A DNA stretch of 39,312 bases from Auxenochlorella pyrenoidosa (Eukaryota > Chlorophyta > Trebouxiophyceae > Chlorellales > Chlorellaceae). Positions within the stretch are counted from its first letter, which is position 1, and each line of letters begins with the position of its first letter. This document shows positions 1 to 10,448 of this stretch, in pieces. The notes under the pieces were generated by a model, which had not been told where the DNA came from, did not search any database, and was given only the letters and a program-made list of their open reading frames with translations. Location of the stretch: positions 610,148-649,459 of the forward strand of contig KQ482040.1 in the NCBI GenBank assembly GCA_001430745.1, written 5' to 3'. Both the position numbers and the translations under genes were made by a program.

Positions 1-130
1 TCGGTGGGGACGATCACAGTGGCCAAGAAGGGAATGGTTCTGCTATGGCTGCTGCCACATCACCTGTCAAGCTTGGCCCTCCCCCTTACGCTTCTCTCTG
101 CTGCCACCCCTCATGCTGGCGGCACTGCAG

Positions 131-1063
131 GCCGGGGGAGGATCTGCTGCGTGGCTTTGACGTGGTGCTCCAGGTGCGAGAGCTTGCAGTGCATGGGCAC
201 CCTGTGCTCGAACCTGTGCCCCTGGTTTGGGTGACAAATGTGTGTGCACTGCAGCGCCGCTTCCATCGGATTGTTGCGAAATCGGTGCTGCTGCTGCACA
301 CATCACACTGCAGGGAGAAATTGGGAGCCCACTCGTCAATCTCAGCTTTACCCACGACCTTACGAATGCTGCCATGGCCAGCGTGCCTGGCCACAGGATA
401 TGGAACGAAACTTTTAAGGTGCTGCGTAACCGAGCGGATGCCGTAGACGATGGTAACCCCATCCACACGACAGGCACGCACAGCGGTCATGAAGCCTGGG
501 TGGCGCCATGCCACAAATACTGGGGCGCTTGCTGCTGTGCTCTTCGCCGGGTTATTGCCGCCTCACTGCTCACCCGCCATGCTGGATCACGCTGCAGGGC
601 CACGGGTGGTGCGTGCCGCATTCGACCGGCTTGTACGCTTGCCCGAGCCGCCGCCGCCGCACCCCACGCAGCTTGTGTGGGACAGCGAGCCCAGAGTTGG
701 CACGCACAGCTTGAGCGACGGCACCGTCATCAGAGTGTACCCACTGGGGGAGTGGTAAGGGACGTGCGCTTCCTTTTGATGAAGCGCAGCGTCAGATGCC
801 GGGCAGACGATGGGGCAGGCAGAATGCACGCGTTCAATGCGCGTTGGTTTGTGCATTGCAGACGGGTCATGCCACTCAAGCACCCTCCCTGCAATGTTTG
901 CAGGTACTCACCGTGCGTAAAGTGGCATGACATACGCTGCTTTGACAGGCTCCAGGAGCGCATTCTCAGAGGCGAGTGCCAGCAAGCCCTGCTGCGTGGC
1001 CAGCCGCGCATGCCAGGGAGTATCCGAGCACTGGCGCCTCGCGGCAGATGGTGGTCCGGCTGA
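131..1063 (+). CDS. Unrecognised protein, 3' part of a multi-exon gene (5' end outside window)
   Basis: Four exons join in frame with GT-AG introns: 131-230, 314-499, 672-754 and 904-1063 (stop TGA). The peptide contains RGFDVVLQVRELAVHGHP, then GSPLVNLSFTHDLTNAAMAS, then VWDSEPRVGTHSLSDGT, and ends with a basic stretch rich in Arg. Its D/N/E-containing composition differs from the Arg/Ala/Pro-rich shadow frames around it. The acceptor of exon 3 is uncertain: the acceptor before 598 gives a good-looking frame but the wrong phase, whereas 672 fits. Bases 1-130 may hold the upstream exon and intron, but I could not fix a boundary. I do not recognise the family. The antisense frame over 86-514 is also open, so the strand is likely but not certain. 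Confidence 0.45.
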
Positions 1064-2129
1064 TGGTGGTCCGGCTGCCCGCTGCCTCTTACCCCGGCTG
1101 CCGTAGGCATCATCAGCCCCAAGCTGGCAGGGCACCATCGATTCAGCGGCACCTGGGCGCAGAAGGCAAAGGAAGCCAACGACCCAGCAGTTCAAGGGGC
1201 CAGCTGATGCATGTATGCATGCATCCTTATTGGCGCTTGTATCGGGTGGCGGCGGCTTGCACTCATCCGCTTAATGATGCTGCTGTTGCATATTCCTAAC
1301 AAGCATTTGATGCTGAATTGGTCAACTTTTTGATTTTTGGGCTGCAACACCACACAATGGCCTAGCCGTGGCAGGGCTGGGCAGGACGTGAAAGCATCCA
1401 GACCGGTACAGGAAGGTGGTGAGTCCCCTGCAGCAGACCCAGGCAGATAATGAATCCCATGGCGAGGCTGTGAGCGGCTGGGCAGATTGGCTGACCAGAC
1501 TGAAGCTCAGCTGTGACGGATGCACATGCATATGGTAAGGTTCGCTTCCAAAGGCGCATCCTTCTTCCCCTTTGCGGGTGGCCTGCTTGTTACGCTCGCT
1601 GGCGGCTCGACATGCATCGCCATCTGGACAGCGCTGCTGCTGCAGGATACATGCCCACGCCTTCTCCCGCTGCTCAGGATGGGCCTCTGTTAAATGTCAT
1701 GCCGGCAAACAGTTAGTGAGTCAGGAAGAATCGAGAGTCAGAAGAGCGAAACAGTGCAGGTGGGTATTGTGATCATCAAGCGGGGCTGGTAGGTGGTCGA
1801 GAGTGGGCCGGGCATAAAGGGCCAGTTCCAGGCCGGCGTCAGTAGCGTATACGAGGCAAGCGAGTCGGCCACGGGGAGTACAAGCGTGCAGAGAGGGCAA
1901 AAGGTGCAGAGAGCACAGGGAGGCATGGCAGGCAGCTATGGCCTGCCTGCCCTGAGGGTTGGGTGCGGCATGGCAGACAGCAACGTCCTTCTTGAGCGAG
2001 CAACGGCATGATGGGCGGCAGCAGAGGTGCAAGCAATGCAGGCAAGTGATGGATGGGTGCGGAGCCGGTTGCAGGGCGGGCCGCCGCGCGAGCCCCCTGC
2101 CAGCGGCGGCGCATGGGCAGCAGCCGGGG
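1064..2129. other. Intergenic region between two convergent genes
   Basis: This stretch lies between the stop of the + strand gene at 1063 and the stop of the - strand kinase at 2130, so it should hold both 3' UTRs. I see no frame with convincing protein-like composition and no clear TGTAA signal on either strand. The short open frames here are Arg/Ala/Pro-rich, as expected from GC-rich noncoding DNA. Confidence 0.5.
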
Positions 2130-5100
2130 TCACGACACCGTGCAGCAGCCGCCCTCCGCTGGTTGCCGCACCATGACGGTGCGCGGCAGCTTGGCAAGGA
2201 CGCCCTCCAGCTCCTTGACAAGCGCTGAGAACGAGGGGCGGTCCTCCGGGTTGGGGCTCCAGCACCGCGCAATCAGCTCCCGCACCTCCTGCGGGCGCAG
2301 GCGCCGGCGGCGGGCAGAGGGGGCTGCTGGCATGGCGGCGGTGCATGCGCCGCTGACGGGTTGTCTGCTGCCGCGCCGCTATGGAACCCTCATACGCCGG
2401 GGCACGTCCTCACCTCACCCAGCCTATGACAACAGTCCCTGCCTACTCAATGGCAAGCGAGGGCCCGGCTGTAGCCCATGCCTCCCACGGGCCACTCTTC
2501 CCAGCCCTGCAGACGCAGCGCACCGACCCGGCCCGCCCTGCCCCCCACCCCCACCCCTCCCACCCCACCCCCCACCCGCACCCACCCACACACCCCACAC
2601 CAAAAAAACCCAACCCGGGTGCCTCGCACCAGCAACCCCCAGCCCACCTTCTTCATCGGGTGCGGCTGCATGAGCGCCACAAACTCGGGCCGCCGCTCGT
2701 ACAGCGCCGCCTGCCGCGCCGCCTCCACAGGGTCCATCCCCGCAAACGGCGGCTGGAACTGCGTGGGCGGGAGTCGGGATAGGGGGCGGGGGCGGCAAAG
2801 GGTGCTGGGAAGGCCGCGCAGCAATCGCAGCTGGGCGGCTGCAGCTGCAAAGCCCGGCCGCGCATGCACATCTGGGTTGGGGGCGGGCCCCTCGCCAGCA
2901 ACGCCGCGCCCCGCCCAACCCCAAACAATGGGGCCCAGGCCCGCCCACCTCAAACAGCTGGTAGACGATCATGGAGAAGGAGTACACGTCGACGCGGCTG
3001 TTGTACGGCTCGTGCCGGAACACCTCCGGGGCCATGTAGCGGTACGAGCCTGCGGTACCGCGGGAGGCAGGTGGGAGCAGCAAGAAGCACCTTGGCCGAT
3101 GAATTGTCGTTGCGGCTTGCGCGCCGCATGCTACAATCCCGGTGGGTCGCAGTCGAAATGCGTGCAAATCAATCAAACAAAGTCCACGGCAGTCAAGGCC
3201 ACGGCCGCGCACCCGTTTCCCCCGTGAGCCGGAACTTGGAGTCGAGGTAGCCATACTCTGCGTGCTTGTTGATGGGGAGGGTCTTGGACAGGCCAAAGTC
3301 GGCCTGCAAAGCAGGACAGCGGGGCAGACACGGGCGGACGGTGGGACGCAGGCAAGCCCGGGGGTGCAGAGTGGGGGGGGGCGCAGGTGGGGTGGCTGCC
3401 GCGTCCGCGCGTGGCGCGCAGGGAGCAGCCGTTTTGAGGCGCGACGAGCTGCAGGTCAGGTGCCGCGTCGCCATGGCGGAGCCCACACGGTCCGCAGCCT
3501 GCGCTTGGTCTGGGAGCGCACGCTGCGGCACCGGCACCGCCACAAGCTGGGGGCCCCTGCGCCCCCTCCCCCCCCCCCCTACTCGCCAGCTTGACCATGC
3601 CGGTGTCGAACACAATCTGCATCTGGTCCTGGTACTGCCCGCCGCTGAGCATCAGGTTTCCGGGCTTGAGGTCGCGGTGGATGATGGGGTTGGGCTTCCT
3701 GCACGGGGGGCGTTGGGGAGCACAGTTGATAGCCCGGGCAGCAGCGAGAACAGGGCAGCAGGCTGGCGGCGTGACGATTCCATGTGGTGCGCAGCTGCAG
3801 CGGACGCCTAATCAGCATCAGCCCGGGGAAGCAAACCCGGAGGTGACCGCCTCTCCTGACGCTGCCAAGCGCCCCAGACACAACATGCTCGCCCTGGCTG
3901 AAGGTTGTACGGAATGCCCGTCCATCGACCCCTCAGACAAGCCCTGCCAAGCCCGCCCCAGCGGCTGCCCGGGCGGGCACGCGCCCCTGCCCGCGCGCTC
4001 GCCTGTGGTGCAGGTAGGCCAGGCCCCGCGCCGCGTCCAGCGCAATCTCCACGGCGCGCCGCATGGGGAACACCTGCGGCCGGCGGAAGGCGTCGGCCAG
4101 CGAGCCGCCGCTCATCAGCTCCGTCACCAGGATGTACGGCTCCTTCTTGGTGCAGGCGCCCAGGAACTGCGGCGGAGATGGGAAAACAAGTTTTGGATGT
4201 TCAATTTTATATTTCCAAATTTAATAAAAAAAAATAAAAAAAAAAAAAAAAAAAAAAAAAATTAGTTTCTTCTTTAATTTTTATTTCATTCAAAATTCAG
4301 ATTTCAAGTGATAGGCATCTGCAAGACAAGCAGCAGGAGGGGGCCTACGGGGCCCACGGCCAGCCAGAGGGGCAGGGATGCAGGCCTGCTCCTCGTCACT
4401 GTCTATCAAGCAACGTGCCGCACCGGCGGCACCGCGGCGCGGCACTGCCGCCGGCACCGGTGGCGCCGGCCCCAGCGGCCACCCACCTGCACCGCGTTGG
4501 GGTGGTGCACCCGCCGCAGAATCTCGATCTCCCCACGGAAGTCGCCCAGCGCGATTTCATTGGAGCCCTTGAGGATCTTGGCCGCCACCAGAGTGCCGTA
4601 CCTGGCGGCAGGGGGGGCCGGCGGGGAGGCTGGGATGAGGGGCCACGGGCCGGGAGGCCGCCACCTGAGCTCTCTGAACTGCCGCCACACCCGCCAGGCA
4701 ACCATGCACGCCGCGCCGCTGCTTCCCCCGCGCTCCACAAATGGAATCAGGCAGCAACAGCGTGGAGCGAGGCTACCCGGCCCCGCAGGCGCCGGCGCTC
4801 GGCGCCGCCGGCCCGGCTGCACTGAGCTCACCACTTGGCCTTGTGCACCACGCCAAACTCGCCCTCTCCAAGCTTCTCCATGATTTCCAAAGAGTTGGGG
4901 TCGATCTCCCTGCGGCAGTGCAGGCCAGGCCAGCGCGGCCCCAGTGGGCAGCGCAAAGGCAGGCGCTGCGCACCACACCCCCCTGCACCGCACATGCCAG
5001 GAAGTGCCGCCTCGCCGCGGCGGGGTGCGGCCCTCTGCCGCCCCACAAATTTCCTGGGGCTGCGACCAGTCCAGAACCCGGCGTGCTCTGAGCGGCAGCA

Positions 5101-7062
5101 CCCCTTCCAAAACCTCTGCTCCAGCATAGAACTGGGCCTCAAGCCCCCCTGCACGCTCCGTGCCGCGCCTGGCATTGAGCCAGGCATGAGCCCCCGGTCC
5201 CAAGCACCCACCACTCTGGGTCAAAGTCAAACATCTGCTGCGGCACGTATCCAAACACCCCCGCCAGCTTGCTGTCCTTGAGCTCCACCAGGCCGCCCTC
5301 CTGCAGGCATGAGGACGGCAGGCCACAAAGGGCAAATCAGGAGCCGCAGGCAGGCACAACGGCCATGCAGCTGGTGCAAGGCGCTGCCAGGTTGTCCCCA
5401 GCGAGGCGCGTGCAAGCAGTGTGCACCGCCGCACAAGGGCTGCTGGAACAGCTGGCGCGCAGCATGCTTGGGCAGGCTGCCAGGCCACTGCCCTGCCCTG
5501 CACCAGCAGCCCAGCAGGCCTCCCTGCTGGGGCCGGCATGCTCTTGCTGGGCAGGTTCCACCTTGTTTGCCTGGTGGGCACCTCTGCTTTTCCCAGAGCA
5601 CCCACGCATGCTGCCAAAGTGTCCGGGAAGCGCAGGCCGCTGCCTGGGAGCACCCACCTCATACACCTTGCCGCCATTGTCCGACAGCAGCTTGGCAACT
5701 TCTCGAAACTCGCCGCGCACAGCGTCCTGGAGCAGGGGGCACGGCAGGGGGCCGGCATCCGTCGGCAAAGCGAGGCCATCCCTGTGCTGCGCTGCGCAGC
5801 CGCTGGCCGCTACATGCTGGCATGTGACCAACCCCCCGCGGGCCGGGTTTGCACACAGGCAGGCAGACATCGGCTCCCTGCTTCCTAACAACTGGCCTGG
5901 ACCGGCATGGGCTCGCAGTGGAACGGGCCCCAGGCAGCGCACTGGCGGACACCGGCAGCGCCTCCCCATGGCGTCACCACCTGCCCGCCGCCCCTGCCAC
6001 CGAGGCGCCGAGCCGCACCTCGAGCGGCGTGCGCTTGAAGCGATCCAGTGCGTTCACGTCCACGCTCTGCGTCAGAAGCCACTCGGTGACCTGGTAGGCG
6101 CCCTCGCTGGATGCCAGGTGCCTGCGGGGGCAGCGGCGTGGGCGCAGGGGCCGGGGGCAGGCTGGCGGGTGGGCGCACGCACAGCGTGGGTGTTCCAAGG
6201 CTGGGCAGCCAGACGTGCATGAGCAGCGCCCTGCAGCTTGCCCCCCACTCCTCCAAGCGGCTCCAGGAAGGGGCAGCGGGCGGCGAGAGGCCGCCGCCCG
6301 CTGCCGCTGCTGCCGACGGCTCAGGTGCACACTGCTGCGTCCGTTGCAAGCGAACCCGGGCTCTCACAGTGGCGTGCGCTTGTCGTAGTCGCAGCATGTG
6401 GGGTCTGATACCTGCATGGAGCAAGGCATCGACAAGAAGGCACGCAAGCGCGGATGGAGCCTCGCAGCCCGGGCGGTGGCGGGACGCCTGCATACCTGCC
6501 TGTGGCAGAGCACAGCGCATGCATGTGCACCCGGCTGCTACCGATCCGCAGCGCTGCAGGGGCTCATGCAGGTGCGGCGCGGTTGGTGCGGCATGCGCGC
6601 ACCTGCAGGTTCCATATCCGCACGATGCGCTGGCAGCGCCGAATGTCGCCTACGCTTGCAAAGAAGAGCAGCTCTGTGATGGCTCGCCGCCGCGCCGCCT
6701 GCATTGCCAACCACAGCAGCCGGCACCAGTGAGGGTATTCAATGAGACAGTGCGGCAGGCAGCTTGAAGTGGCTGGCACAGGCAGCAGGCTCAACCAGGG
6801 CGGCAGGCAACCAGTGCAGCCCTAGGAGCAGGCGGCAGCAGTGGCGGCAGCGGCGGCGGTGTGCGAGCACAGCGGCGCTGCTCACGCTGTCGCCATGAAT
6901 GCTCTGCATTCCATCACGGGTGCGCCGGCTGTGCTTGGTGTCGTCCTCCCCCACAGAGCCGTCACCGCCGTTGAGGGGCCGAATACCCAGCGCCCCCCGC
7001 TCGTGAACACTGTTGTCTGCGCTGACAGCAGATTCTAAATCCTCGCCGCCTGCGGCGCCCAT
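2130..7062 (-). CDS. Ankyrin-repeat serine/threonine(-tyrosine) protein kinase, plant integrin-linked-kinase-like (Raf-like MAPKKK group)
   Basis: Fourteen exons on the - strand join in perfect phase to about 502 residues: 7062-6886, 6698-6603, 6411-6368, 6121-6019, 5726-5658, 5300-5212, 4909-4832, 4601-4487, 4166-4003, 3698-3587, 3303-3213, 3049-2949, 2758-2648, 2288-2130. Ankyrin-like repeats cover about residues 65-165 (LLFFASVGDIRRCQRIV, YDKRTPLHLASSEGAYQV, DRFKRTPLEDAVRGEF). The kinase domain follows: glycine loop LGEGEFGVV, Lys about 227 in VAAK, Glu about 243, HRDLKPGN (Asp about 321), DFG (about 351-353) and APE (about 386-388). All catalytic residues are present, so it should be active. 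LTGETGSYRYMAPEVF is typical of the plant ILK-like/Raf-like kinases. It ends in a short CC-containing tail. Two introns need GC donors. The start at 7062 is the first ATG of the open exon (CAAAATGG). Family assignment is firm; its substrate is unknown. Confidence 0.9.
3581..4002 (-). other. Two GC-AG introns in the kinase gene (donors at 4002 and 3586)
   Basis: Reading the - strand, the exon ending at 4003 (...YLHHR) is followed by GCGAGC, and the exon ending at 3587 (...MVKL) by GCGAGT. The conserved joins HHR-KPNPIIHRDL and VKL-ADFGLS keep frame only at these points. Nearby GT dinucleotides give the wrong phase. Both donors keep the purine-rich +3 to +5 consensus expected of GC-type donors. 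Confidence 0.7.
4190..4312. repeat. AT-rich block with long poly(A) tract inside a kinase intron
   Basis: About 120 bases of very AT-rich sequence interrupt otherwise strongly GC-rich DNA within the intron 4167-4486. On the + strand there is a T/A-rich segment, then an A-run broken by single Ts at 4229 onward, continuous to about 4260, followed by a second AT-rich segment. The abrupt edges and the poly(A) run suggest an inserted sequence, for example a retroposed tail, or an assembly artefact. No target-site duplication was identified. Confidence 0.6.
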
Positions 7063-7330
7063 TTTGCTGCAGTTCTCGGTGGGCTCTGAAACCCGTGCGC
7101 TGTACACAGGACCTGGGATACGGCTTTTGGGCTCGTGCAGCAGGTGGCAGGCTAGGCAGGTGCGGCGAAGGCCCCACAAGGCAAGAACCAGCAACCCTTG
7201 CTAGCCCAGCACGTGCCCCAGCGCAGCAGTCATCTGGGGCCAGCTCCGTTCTCCGTGATCATTCATTCGATCCTTGCAGCCCGTGCTGCCGTGTCTAGAC
7301 GGCTTGGCAGCTCAAGCTGCCTGGGGCGCT
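7063..7330. promoter_or_regulatory. Divergent promoter region between kinase and AMMECR1 genes
   Basis: The kinase start codon (7062, - strand) and the predicted AMMECR1 start (7331, + strand) point away from each other and are about 270 bp apart, so both 5' UTRs and promoters must lie here or in upstream untranslated exons. I see no convincing TATA box. Confidence 0.45.
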
Positions 7331-9269
7331 ATGACGGGCGCTCCGGCACTTGCTGTGGAGCCTTCACCACTTTCTGCAGGTTAGAGCGAGCAAGGGCCCC
7401 AGCAGATGCGTCATAGAGCGCCCCTTCGGACGTCTAGGATCTCTCGCTCTCTCACAGCACCGCCGCCAGCAGCCGCCTGCCGCCCTCCCACTCCCACTGC
7501 CAACGTCTGCCCCCTGGCAACCTGTGGCTTGCCGAAACTCTTTGCCTGCCTGCAGGTGTTGTACATGTCGTGGCTGCGTTTGGTGCCCTGTCCAGCCACT
7601 TGGTGGGCGGGCCTGCCGCACAGCCGACCGAGATCGAGGACGTCTCCTGGTGGGCAGGCAGCACGTTCTCAACCAGCCAGCACCGTTGACCTGTGGAAAC
7701 AAAGTCTGGTAGCTTGCTGGGAGCACACCTCGATGCAGCCTCTTGCGGCTGCTTTTTCTGTGCTGGCACGGCGCTGGCAGCAATTGACGTGTTCACAGGC
7801 GGTGCTGTTGGCCTTGTTCCCTGCCCCGCAGCCCGCTGTTTGTCAGTTGGCACAAGCGCAGCCGGCTGGGCGAGGGCGTGCGCCTGCGGGGCTGCATCGG
7901 CACGCTGGAGCCACGGCCGCTGCGCACCGCGCTGCACGACTATGCGCTGACCAGGTGAACGTGCACAGCGTGCGTCCTCCGGCCGCTCACAGCGGCAGCC
8001 AGCTGCGGCCGCCGAGAGTGTCCACGCTGCGTGCCGATGCTGGCATGCCCAGCAATGTGGCTGTGCTCCCGGATGGCGCTCCTGGGGTTTTAAGCCGATC
8101 AATCTCAGGATACGCGATCCAAGCGACACCGCTGTCCCATGCGCAGCCCTGCGCTGCTTGTTTCAGCGTAGCTCGGCCTCAGTCCTCAGCATTAACCCGC
8201 CCTCCCTGTGCGTCGCTCCTCCCCCTGCTATGCCCCTGCAGCGCGCTGCGCGACCGGCGCTTTTCCCCCATTGAGGCCCGGGAGCTGCCCCACCTGCGCT
8301 GCACTGTCTCCCTGCTGAGCTGCTTCGAGGCGGTGGGAGGATGGGAGGACTGGGAGATTGGCAAGCACGGTGAGGGCAGACCCTTGGCGTGGGCATGGCA
8401 CGCAGCGCCGCCAAGGACCGAAGAGGAGCCGAGGCAGCAGGGTGGGGGAATTGGCGGGCATGGCGATAACTGGCTGCATGCTATAGCTAGAGCTGTGGCG
8501 CATCCTCACTCGAGCTTGCCGTACCCGCTAGCCAGGCTGCTGCTCAGGCCCTCCAGCCCGCAGCCCGCCTGGCGACCCATCTGCCCTTTCTCCGCACACC
8601 ACCCCTGCCACCCCTGCAACTGCTTCCTCCCCTCCGTGGTGGCACCTGCAGGCCTGATTATCGAGTTCACAGATCCCCACAGCGGCAGCCGGCGAACAGC
8701 CACATTCCTGCCAGAGGTGGCCGCCCACGAGGGGTGGGACAAGCAGCAGGTGCGGCTGCTGTAGAGCGCAAGCGGCGGCAGCGCGCCCCGTGCTTGTGTG
8801 CCCGACCGTGCTGGCAGCGCGCCGTTCTGCTTTGCGCTGCGGTAGTTGACATGTGGCTGCCCTGATTTGCAGGTATATGTGAGTATCTTGCTGCACAAGC
8901 AGCGTGCCTGCCCTCCCACCTGCTGCTAACCCCCCGCCACAGCCTCCCAGTCATGGAGCGCAGAGCTGCCGGGACCAAGCCAAAGATGTTTTGCCTCCCA
9001 GGCGTGCACGCCCTCTCCAGAACGCCCCTACCTCTGCCGCCCGCCCCCCCCCCTTGCAGACCATCGACCACCTCATCCGCAAGGCAGGCTACAACGGCGC
9101 CGCTGTGCTGGTGCGCTGTGGCCTCAAGGTCACTCGGTACCAGTCCACCACCTGCTCCCTGTGGTATGAAGACTACAGCAAGCTTTGCTGCGAGAACGGC
9201 AGCGAAGCGCCGCGCCGGCTGCGCGGCGGCAAGCAGAGCCCGCTGGTCACCGTGTCGGCTTCGCAGTAG
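7331..9269 (+). CDS. AMMECR1: AMMECR1 domain protein
   Basis: Six exons join in phase to about 233 residues: 7331-7379, 7556-7649, 7832-7954, 8242-8369, 8652-8749, 9060-9269 (stop TAG). The family signature LRGCIGT lies at about residues 66-72, after CPLFVSWHK. It is followed by RDRRFSPIEARELPHL, CTVSLLSCFE, WEDWEIGKHG, GSRRTATFLPEVAAHEGWD, TIDHLIRKAGYNG and KVTRYQSTTCSLWYEDY, the normal order of conserved blocks in AMMECR1 from animals, plants and archaea. The length matches the bare domain, without the long N-terminal extension of the human protein. The biochemical function of the family is not settled. The first exon (MTGAPALAVEPSPLSA) is less certain than the rest, but its phase fits exon 2. 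The C-terminal tail after the domain is short and basic. Confidence 0.9.
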
Positions 9270-9720
9270 GGCGGGTCACGCCGCCAGCTGCTGCACGCGC
9301 CTGACCAGGCGATTTGCGGATGCCGCCGGTGCCGCCCTCGGCTGCGGACCGCGCAGCGCGACTCTGAGCGCACACTGCTGCTTATCACGTGTGGCGCGCG
9401 CCGCACGCCCATTCACCCTGTCACACTCGCTCCCCTCTGCCCCACCCTGTATCCCTTCCATCCTCTCGCCTCCTGTACATTGCGATGCGCTTCCCAGGCC
9501 CCTTCTCCCCCTCATGTACTTGCCCGCTGCAATTTCTTGGCCCCTTGTTGTATCCTCTCGTTGCCTTGCAGCGCCCGCCCGGCCCTTTGCCCGGGCCTGG
9601 GTTAGGCAGGCCTAGGCACACCCTGGCTAGGCACAGCTTTTTGTCCTCCAGCCTGCTGTACCGTGGTTTTGCTATCCACACGTGCTACTCTAGCCGCAGC
9701 AGGTAGCCTCCTGCTCTCCC

Positions 9721-9725
9721 TGTAA
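9721..9725 (+). terminator. TGTAA polyadenylation signal of the AMMECR1 gene
   Basis: TGTAA is the usual chlorophyte 3'-end signal. This copy lies about 450 bases after the stop codon at 9269, on the coding strand, with no other gene between them. Confidence 0.55.
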
Positions 9726-10387
9726 ACATGCAACTGCTTCAAGCTGCTCCAGTCCCGCTAGTTGAGGATGGCCGCCGCCCATGCTGCACGCGCTGTGTCT
9801 ACATAGCCTTGTGGGCGCCGTCTTCACCCCAATACCGAAAGTCGTTTGGTGCGCAGTAAGCCCATCATCAGCGCTCCTCAAGGACGTTCCAAGCCCTGAA
9901 AGCGCTGCCGGCGCTTGCTGCAGTGTGTTATTCTGCCTGGTGAGCCCCGGGCGCTGGCTCTAGCATAAGATACGTTTGGATCGCGTGTGCGTCGATCAGG
10001 GCTACGGGCTGCTCACTCGCAACAGGTTTTGAAGCGACTTCTGCGGCGAAGCTAGGGAAAGCAGACCTGTGCGGGCAATAGCTCCCCTCCATCTTTGCTG
10101 TATCGCTCTCAATATTCCATGACGGTGGGTGATGCAGCGGGCCTAGCTGGGGATGGGCACCTGCTGCTCGGCGGCGGTCCCGCATCCGGCAGCGGTCACT
10201 GTCAACACCCACATCGTCTGCTCCCTTTCTGCACATCAGGGCGGTTCTGCACATCACATACAGGGTGTGGTGACGGGAGCCATGCAAGCTGATACGTAAT
10301 TTGCATGCATGTTGCCACACAGCCACTGACAGGGCATGCGGTTGCCTGCCCGCCGTTGCCTGTGCTGCAGTGAGGCACATTGGTGCC
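9726..10387 (+). promoter_or_regulatory. Upstream region of the giant secreted-protein gene
   Basis: No frame here looks coding. It should contain the promoter and 5' leader of the gene starting at 10388. Just before the start codon is a pyrimidine/TGCTGCAG acceptor-like site ending at 10370, followed by TGAGGCAC. The paralogue has the matching site GTCGCTGCAG/TGAGACAC ending at 33485, so both may have a 5' UTR intron. Confidence 0.35.
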
Positions 10388-10448
10388 ATGGCACGTCTTA
10401 CATTGGTTGGATTCTTGCTTCTGGGCAGCATGATGGCATCGGGTTCAG
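10388..10448 (+). other. Exon 1: signal peptide
   Basis: The exon encodes MARLTLVGFLLLGSMMASGS, a basic residue followed by a hydrophobic core and small residues, and ends in phase 1 before GTCGAG. The next exon (10705-10856) continues with a Pro-rich start and NTWANPTIIPALPWTSEPFS. The paralogue at 33500 has the same exon length (61 bases), phase and peptide character, which supports this start. Confidence 0.75.

Noticed and set aside
7406..8764. 452-codon + strand open frame over the AMMECR1 gene
   Set aside because: It runs through introns and in other frames than the conserved AMMECR1 blocks; only the spliced model gives the family sequence.
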